The notes beneath the pieces were generated by a model that was given only the letters and a program-made list of their open reading frames with translations, made no database searches and was not told the DNA's origin. This document shows, piece by piece, positions 58,593 to 64,000 of a stretch of 64,000 nucleotides of DNA. The translations under genes were made by a program, and so were the position numbers. Each line of letters starts with the position of its first letter. Position 1 is the stretch's first letter. Origin of the DNA: Stomoxys calcitrans (Eukaryota > Arthropoda > Insecta > Diptera > Muscidae); assembly GCF_963082655.1 (NCBI RefSeq), contig NC_081553.1:15528643-15592642 (forward strand), written 5' to 3'.

Positions 58593-59441
58593 ATGCAATT
58601 GGTTGACACGGTTCGAAGGGTCATAAAGCCCAGTACGATATTAATTACTTTATGGCTCGTCATTTTCTCCTCCCAACTCTTGGGCTTGGGGGCGGCCAAA
58701 CGTATTCACCGATATTATGAGAATTTGACAACAGCCATAGATAGCCGCATTGTGGGAGGTCAAAATGCCGAGTTGGGTTTTGCACCCTACCAAGTCTCCA
58801 TTCAAACCATTTTTGGTACCCACATCTGTGGCGGTGTTATCATCGATGAACAATGGATCCTTACAGCAGCCCATTGTGTTGAAGATTATCCCTTGGATGT
58901 TTTGAAAGTAGTAGCGGGTACCATTAATTGGCGTGAACCTGGTTCGGAGCGTAACCTCAAAATAGCCATACCCCATTGCAGACATGATCACCCGTTTTAC
59001 CACAATGACATAGCAGTGGCCTATTTGGACGAACCCTTGATCTTCGATAACAATACCCAGAAAATTGAATTGTCCCAGCATGTGCTGCAAAAAGGTGATG
59101 TTGTCACTTTGACTGGTTGGGGATCCACCTACTTGCATGGCTATCCTCCTGAGATTTTGCAGAAATTGGATTTGAATTTTGTGCCCCATGAAGAGTGTCG
59201 CCAGTTATGGAATAACGATGAAGGTGTTGGTGTAGGCCACATGTGCACCTTTACCAAGGCAGGTGAGGGAGCTTGTAATGGCGACTCAGGTGGTCCCTTG
59301 ATCTATAAAGGTGAACTAGTTGGACTAGTAAACTGGGGTGCTCCTTGTGCTGTGGGTAAACCCGATATGCATGCCAGCACTGTGTACTATCATGACTTCA
59401 TACAATTATCTCTTAATCAGTGTCAAAAGAATAGAGGCTAA
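58593..59441 (+). CDS. Chymotrypsin-like serine protease
   Basis: A 282-residue S1A proenzyme in one exon. The start is ATG at 58593; the four upstream in-frame codons begin with TTG. The N-terminus (about residues 12-35) is hydrophobic (STILITLWLVIFSSQLLGLG), a long signal peptide or anchor preceded by basic residues. Activation site Arg52 before IVGG. Triad His94 (TAAHC), Asp139 (HNDIAV), Ser232 (GDSGGP). Pocket Gly189, Gly216 and Asp226 (GKPDMH) indicate chymotrypsin-like specificity by analogy with insect relatives. It has the same frame of conserved cysteines as the other window members and most resembles the palindrome gene (GHMCTFT, GLVNWG.PCA.G.PD.HA). Probably a secreted digestive enzyme. 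Confidence 0.95.
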   Translation: MQLVDTVRRVIKPSTILITLWLVIFSSQLLGLGAAKRIHRYYENLTTAIDSRIVGGQNAELGFAPYQVSIQTIFGTHICGGVIIDEQWILTAAHCVEDYPLDVLKVVAGTINWREPGSERNLKIAIPHCRHDHPFYHNDIAVAYLDEPLIFDNNTQKIELSQHVLQKGDVVTLTGWGSTYLHGYPPEILQKLDLNFVPHEECRQLWNNDEGVGVGHMCTFTKAGEGACNGDSGGPLIYKGELVGLVNWGAPCAVGKPDMHASTVYYHDFIQLSLNQCQKNRG

Positions 59442-59515
59442 TGTGTACACTTTATTTTTAATACACTGGTGTAAATAATATTTAGTATTACCAGCCGTAA
59501 TAGGCAAAAATAACT

Positions 59516-59521
59516 AATAAA
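59516..59521 (+). terminator. Polyadenylation signal, protease at 58593
   Basis: AATAAA 75 bp past the stop, followed by other AATAAA copies. Confidence 0.6.
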
Positions 59522-59905
59522 AATATGAAGTTTAAATAAAATAAAAAAGCAATGGTACTTTATTATGATGTACTTAACTGAAACTAACTACAATTAAACT
59601 CGATAGTTTTTGTTGAAAAATATTGAAAATCGAGTAAATACGCACAAAGTTGTATATCAATAATAGTAGTAGGTGGATAGAAAATTACTCAAATTACCTT
59701 AGGTTATACGTTTGTATGTGAATTAAGTCCGCGGCAGCTGAAGTAGTATAGTGAACGGAGTATTCTATTCTCTAAAGAGTGTCACTTTTACCCAATCCTA
59801 CACATATTGTGGATTACATTGAAGATATCAATCCGTTTGATACAAATTGAGATATATTTTTAAATATTTAGCGATATCGGTCTGTCGGTATATCTGTCTG
59901 ACAAT
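59522..59905. other. Intergenic, nothing recognised
   Basis: AT-rich 3' flank without gene or repeat. Confidence 0.4.
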
Positions 59906-59909
59906 CTAC

Positions 59910-60754
59910 TTTTTATACCCACCACCGTAGAATATTCTTTTAGTTATTCCGTTTGCAACACATCGAAATATCAATTCCCGATATATATATATATATTTCG
60001 GATCGTCGTAAAATTCTAGGACTATTTAATGATATCCATGTGTCCGTCCGTCCATCTGTTGTAATCACTCTACAGCCTTCAAAAATTGAGATATTGAGCT
60101 GAAATTTGGCCAGATACGTCTTTTTGATGTACGCTGGTTAAGTTCTTCAACGGGCCAAATCGGACCAGTTTTGGATATATCTGCTATATAGACCGATCTG
60201 CCGATAAAAGGTCTAATGCTCATAAATGCTTTATTTTTTATCCGATTTTATTTGAAATTATATGAAATTTGAAATGGTGAGTAGTTTAAGGCTTCCCGAT
60301 ATCTGATCTAAATATGGTTCAGATCGGACTATATTTAGTTATAGCTGGCATATAGACCGATCTCCTTATAAAGGGTTTGAAGCCCATAAAAGCTTAATTT
60401 TTTAACCGATTCCGCTGAAATTCGAAACAGTGAGTAGTTTTAGACCTCCCACAATACGACCCAAATATGGTTCAGATCGGGATATATTTAGATGTAGCTG
60501 TCATATAGACCGATCTGCGGATAAAGGGTCTGAAACCCATAAAAGCTTTATTTATTTCCCAATTTCGCTGACATTTGAAACAGTGGGCTATTTCAAGCCT
60601 CCCGACATCTGACCCAAATATGGTTCAGATCGGGCTTTATTTAGTTGTAACTGTCATATAGACCGATCTACCTATAAAGGGTACCGGATTGTGACGAACG
60701 GGGATTTACATATATACCCGAGGTGGTGGGTATCCAAATGCCTTTTTACTTGTT
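59910..60754 (+). repeat. Type A repeat lacking the GC palindrome
   Basis: Start TTTTTATACCCACCACCG, module GTGTCCGTCCGTCCATCTG, four units, GAGGTGGTGGGTATCC, and then directly AAATGCCTTTTTACTTG: the 17-nt palindrome seen in other copies has been deleted. Confidence 0.8.
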
Positions 60755-60769
60755 TAATTGCAAATCACT

Positions 60770-61340
60770 ATACCCTACACCACCACTGCGGCACAGATTA
60801 ATATAACTTAGTGTATTTTTTGTAATACCCAGAAGGAAAAGAAATAGACCCTATGATAAGCATACCGATCGACTCAAAATCACTTCCTATGTCCATCTGC
60901 CTGCCTGTATAAAGATACCCACTTAAAATTTTGCACAGAGTCTTCTTTTTGATGTAGGTCGTTGAAGATTGCGAATGGAACATAACGGTTCAGATTTCGA
61001 TATAGCCCCCATATAAACCGATCTCCCGATTCAATATCTTCAGCGTCTGGAAGCCGCAATTGTTATCCAATATGGTTAAAATTTTGCACGATGTGTTTTA
61101 TTACGACTTCCAACTCGGTGCAAAGTACGATCCAAATCGGTTCATAACCTCATATAGCTCCCATTTTAACCAATCTCCCGATTCGACCCCTAGAAGCTTC
61201 AATTAATGCCTGATTTGGCAAAATTTGGTACCTAAAATACACATTTGTCTTCAACTAAGTTTATTTGTGGGAATTTTTGCAGAATCCATGGGGGTGGGTT
61301 CCCGAGATACCGCCTGGCCGAACATTTTTACTTGCTTAGT
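60770..61340 (+). repeat. Hybrid repeat: type D start, type C body and end
   Basis: TACCCTACACCACCACTGCGG and ATACCGATCGACTC are type D start words; from about 60910 ACCCACTTAAAATTTTGCAC and CATATAAACCGATCTCCCG are type C. It ends ATGGGGGTGGGTTCCCG, CGCCTGGCCGAAC, ATTTTTACTTGC. Confidence 0.65.
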
Positions 61341-61394
61341 CTTTACTGAATATGCAAACCAACTAACAAGCAAAGCGCAATAATTCCAATTGTG

Positions 61395-63596
61395 TACCCC
61401 ACACCCTAAACTTGGTAAATTTGTTTGTAACACGTAGAAGAAAGAGAGATCGAGAGAGAGTATACGAATCGACTCGGAATCACTTTCTGATTCGATTTAG
61501 TTATGTCTGTCTGTCTTTTCATGTTAATTTGTGTTCCAAGCTCAGGTCGCTGTTTTCATCCGATTGTCTTTTTATACCCATCACCGAAGGGTGGGCATAT
61601 ATTCATTTTGTCAGTCCGTTTGCAACACATCGAAATATCCATTTCTGACCCTATGAAGTATATAAATTCTTGATCCGCGTAAAAATCTAAAACGATCTAG
61701 CCATGTCCGTCCGTCTGTCTGTTGAAATCACGCTACAGTCTTTAAAAATAGAGATATTGAGCTGAAATTATGCACAGATTCTTTTTTTGTCTATAGCAGG
61801 TCAAGTTCGAAGATGGGCTATATCGGACTATATCTTCATGTAGTCCCTATATAGACCGATCCGCCGATTTAGGGTCTTATGCCCATAAAAGCCACATTTA
61901 TTATCCGATTTTGCCGAAATTTGGGACAGTGAGTTGTGTTGGGACCTTTGACATCCTTTTTCAATTTGGCCCAGATCGGTCCAGATTTGGACATAGCTGC
62001 CATATAGACCGATCCGCCGATTAAGGATCTTGCGCCCATATAAGGCGCATTTATTGTCCGATGTCGCCGAAATTTGGGACAGTGAGTTGTGTTAGGACCT
62101 TTGACATCCTTTTTCAATTTGGCCCAGATCGGCCCAGATTTGCATATAGCTGCCATATAGACCGATCCGCCGATTAAGGGTCTTGCGCCCATAAAAGACG
62201 CATTTATTGTCCGATGTCGCCGAAATTTGGGACAGTGAGTTGTGTTAGGACCTTCGACATCCATCTTCAATTTGGCCCAGATCGGTCCAGATTTGGACAT
62301 AGCTGCCATATAGACCGATCTCTCGATTTATGGTTTTTGTCCAATAAATGGCGCATTCATTGTCCAATGTCACCAAAATTTGGGGCAGTGAGTTGTGTTG
62401 CGACCTTCGACATTCTTTTTCAATTTATCTTAGATCGGTCCAGATATGGATATAGTTGCCATTTAATATCTCTATTTAAGGTTTTGGGGCAAAAAAGGCG
62501 CATTTATTGTCAGATTTCTCCGAAATTAGGGACAGTGAGTTGTGGTAGGCTCTTCGCGATTTTTCTGCAACTTTGCCCAAAACGGTCCAGATGTGCATAT
62601 AGTTCCCATATAGACCGATATCTCGATTTAAAGTCTTGGCCCCATAAAAGGCACATTTATAATCCGATTTCACTGAAATTTGTTACAGTGACATATGTTA
62701 GACTTTTCGACATCCGTGTCGTATATGGATCAGATCGGTTTATTGAACAATTGCTTGTATTTATTAGTATTTGGTCCTAATCCGAACATATTTCGGTATA
62801 GCTGCTTTGGGACAGAAGGTATGCATTTTTCACCGGATTTAGACGAATGGTGGTTTACATATATACCCGAGGTGGTGGGTATCCAAGTTCAGCCGGCCGA
62901 ACTTAACGCTTTTTACTTGTTTGATCTAGAAACGAAGCCTACTGAAATTGGAAAAAAATCGTTTAAGATATACCTGTTCGTCTGATATGAACTAATATTG
63001 CTATAATTTGGCTATTTATAAACCGATTCACACTAAATTTGGCACAAAAGATTTCTTTATAACTCCAGGCATCGCTTTAGAATAATTTTATTAAAATCGG
63101 TTCAGATTTAGATATAGCTTCCATACATAGTGATATATACACCAGAGTTTTAGATACCATTTCATTTTCTCAAAATGTGTGTGCGCAAACTATGTGTGCT
63201 AATTTTCGTTGGAATCAGTTCAAATTTAGATAACCATACTCTCAATAAAATATTTTCGTCCTTTTTTAACTAATACTTCAACAATTTTGTGATTCTTTAA
63301 CCGATCCTCCCGAAATTTGGCACAAAAGGTTTCTCTTTTGACTCTGTCACTGACGAATTTCATAAAAAATCATATATATGTATTTCCTGATTTTCATTGT
63401 AAGGGCCTTTGCAAACGCATTTATAAACCTATATTCTCAAAATTTTGCATATGGATTTTCTTTATGACTTGCACAATATATACGGTTGAGATTCATCATT
63501 TCAAATTTTAACATATATTAGTTTTGCATGCAACTCAATGAGGTGTAGGCTATCACAAAGTCGGTTATGCCCGACTTTAGCCGATCCTAACTTGTT
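61395..63596 (+). repeat. Type D repeat with a complete type A repeat nested inside
   Basis: Outer start TACCCCACACCCTAAACTTGG and GTCTGTCTGTCTTTTCATG to 61568 (CATCCGATTGTC); outer continuation from 62922 (TGATCTAGAAACGAAGCCTACTG) to the end AGTCGGTTATGCCCGACTTT near 63580. The element at 23232 has these parts adjoining. Confidence 0.85.
61569..62921 (+). repeat. Type A repeat, full length, nested
   Basis: Start TTTTTATACCCATCACCG, module CCATGTCCGTCCGTCTGTC near 61700, then well-kept units: AGCTGCC recurs at about 61994, 62148 and 62301, periods of 154 and 153 bp. Ends GAGGTGGTGGGTATCC, AGCCGGCCGAAC, ACGCTTTTTACTTG. Because 153 is 51 codons, long open frames persist on both strands (61869-62309 minus, 62214-62780 plus); these are repeat translations, not genes. 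Confidence 0.88.
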
Positions 63597-63600
63597 ATAT

Positions 63601-63690
63601 AATAGATCAGAAACGCATATTTCGATGCATTGCAAACGGAATGACAAAATAAATTTACGTCCCATCTTCAATGATGTGTATAAAAATCAT
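63601..63690 (-). repeat. Type A repeat 5' tip
   Basis: CATATTTCGATGCATTGCAAACGG with AATGACAAAAT and GATGTGTATAAAAATC resembles the reverse complement of the type A start region. Confidence 0.6.
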
Positions 63691-63894
63691 ATGGAACTTT
63701 AAGTCAGTAAAATGAGTCATTTGATCCACAATGCTGTGTTGCCTTTACTAAATAAAGTTAATAATATTATTTTTTTATTATTTGCAGCACCTGTTAAGTG
63801 GACGATATTATCTTCATTTTGAAAATAAAGGAAATTTTCATCAACTCAATAAAATAAACAACATAACAAAAGAATTTGCCAAATTATTGGAAAG

Positions 63895-64000
63895 GTCCAA
63901 TATAGATATCGAACCCGATAAAACACCAGTACAAACCAGCACATAATGTAAAAGCCATGAACCTTAAACGATAACCTGACCACGGTGAGGACAAGTAAAA
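63895..64000 (+). promoter_or_regulatory. Probable 5' flank of another protease gene beyond the window
   Basis: TCCAATATAGATATCG and, 44-46 bp later, CATAATGTAA also occur, with almost the same spacing, at about 26049 upstream of the palindrome protease, there about 180 bp before the ATG. If the relation holds, an ATG would lie near 64,075, outside the window. Confidence 0.4.

Noticed and set aside
58650..59189. Minus-strand frame of 179 codons
   Set aside because: Antisense shadow of the chymotrypsin gene at 58593; no family features.
61869..62780. Frames of 146 and 188 codons with internally repeated protein motifs
   Set aside because: They follow from 153-bp tandem units being a multiple of three; they occur on both strands and similar frames appear in other copies of the repeat.

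Overview
The window looks like a piece of an AT-rich higher-fly nuclear genome, most probably a calyptrate/muscid fly of the house fly or stable fly kind. The reasons are the content (short-intron genes, digestive-type cathepsin L and chymotrypsin paralogues, a Tweedle/DUF243 cuticle-protein gene, a DUF1091 gene) and a dense carpet of old interspersed repeats of a type I associate with muscoid flies. The species is an inference. I see no viral or bacterial sequence.

Layout. 1-8.6 kb: repeats, a cathepsin L pseudogene (about 5.56-6.25 kb), a tRNA-derived SINE and LINE debris. 8.9-9.6 kb: a three-exon DUF1091 gene. 12.76-19.76 kb: a tandem duplication carrying two nearly identical cathepsin L genes, each preceded by the same decayed LINE endonuclease fragment. 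20.95-27.72 kb: a chymotrypsin-like gene on the minus strand, and a nearly perfect 5,870-bp inverted repeat (21095-26964, centre between 24029 and 24030) that carries a second, 3'-truncated copy of that gene on the plus strand. 28.55-33.93 kb: a Tweedle-like gene with a five-codon first exon and a 4,035-bp intron full of repeats. 37.0-37.8 kb: chymotrypsin-like protease, minus strand. 39.75-41.87 kb: decayed LINE. 42.95-43.8 kb: a serine protease homologue that has lost the catalytic His and Ser. 49.13-50.12 kb: a cathepsin L gene intact except for one in-frame TAA. 53.4-54.25 kb: a decayed cathepsin relative with a recognisable promoter. 58.44-59.52 kb: an active-type chymotrypsin-like protease. 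The last 100 bases resemble the 5' flank of the palindrome protease, so a further protease gene may start just outside the window.

The genes form a mixed cluster of secreted C1A cysteine proteases and S1A serine proteases, the kind of set expressed in fly midgut. Most share short 5' UTRs, TATA boxes and small signal peptides. The cluster is in flux: tandem duplication, inverted duplication, loss of catalytic residues, a nonsense mutation and outright pseudogenes all occur within 64 kb.

Roughly half of the window is one superfamily of repeats, called here types A, B, C, D and E. They share a start (TTTTTATACCC[A/T]CCACC), a conserved module rich in GTCCGTCTGTCTGT, a centre of degenerate tandem units of about 153 bp, an inverted copy of the start near the other end, a GC-rich palindrome, and a terminus ending TTTTACTTGTT. 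This is the architecture of non-autonomous Helentron/DINE-1-like elements; that assignment is an inference. Types A and B are seen nested inside types C, D and E, which gives an insertion order.
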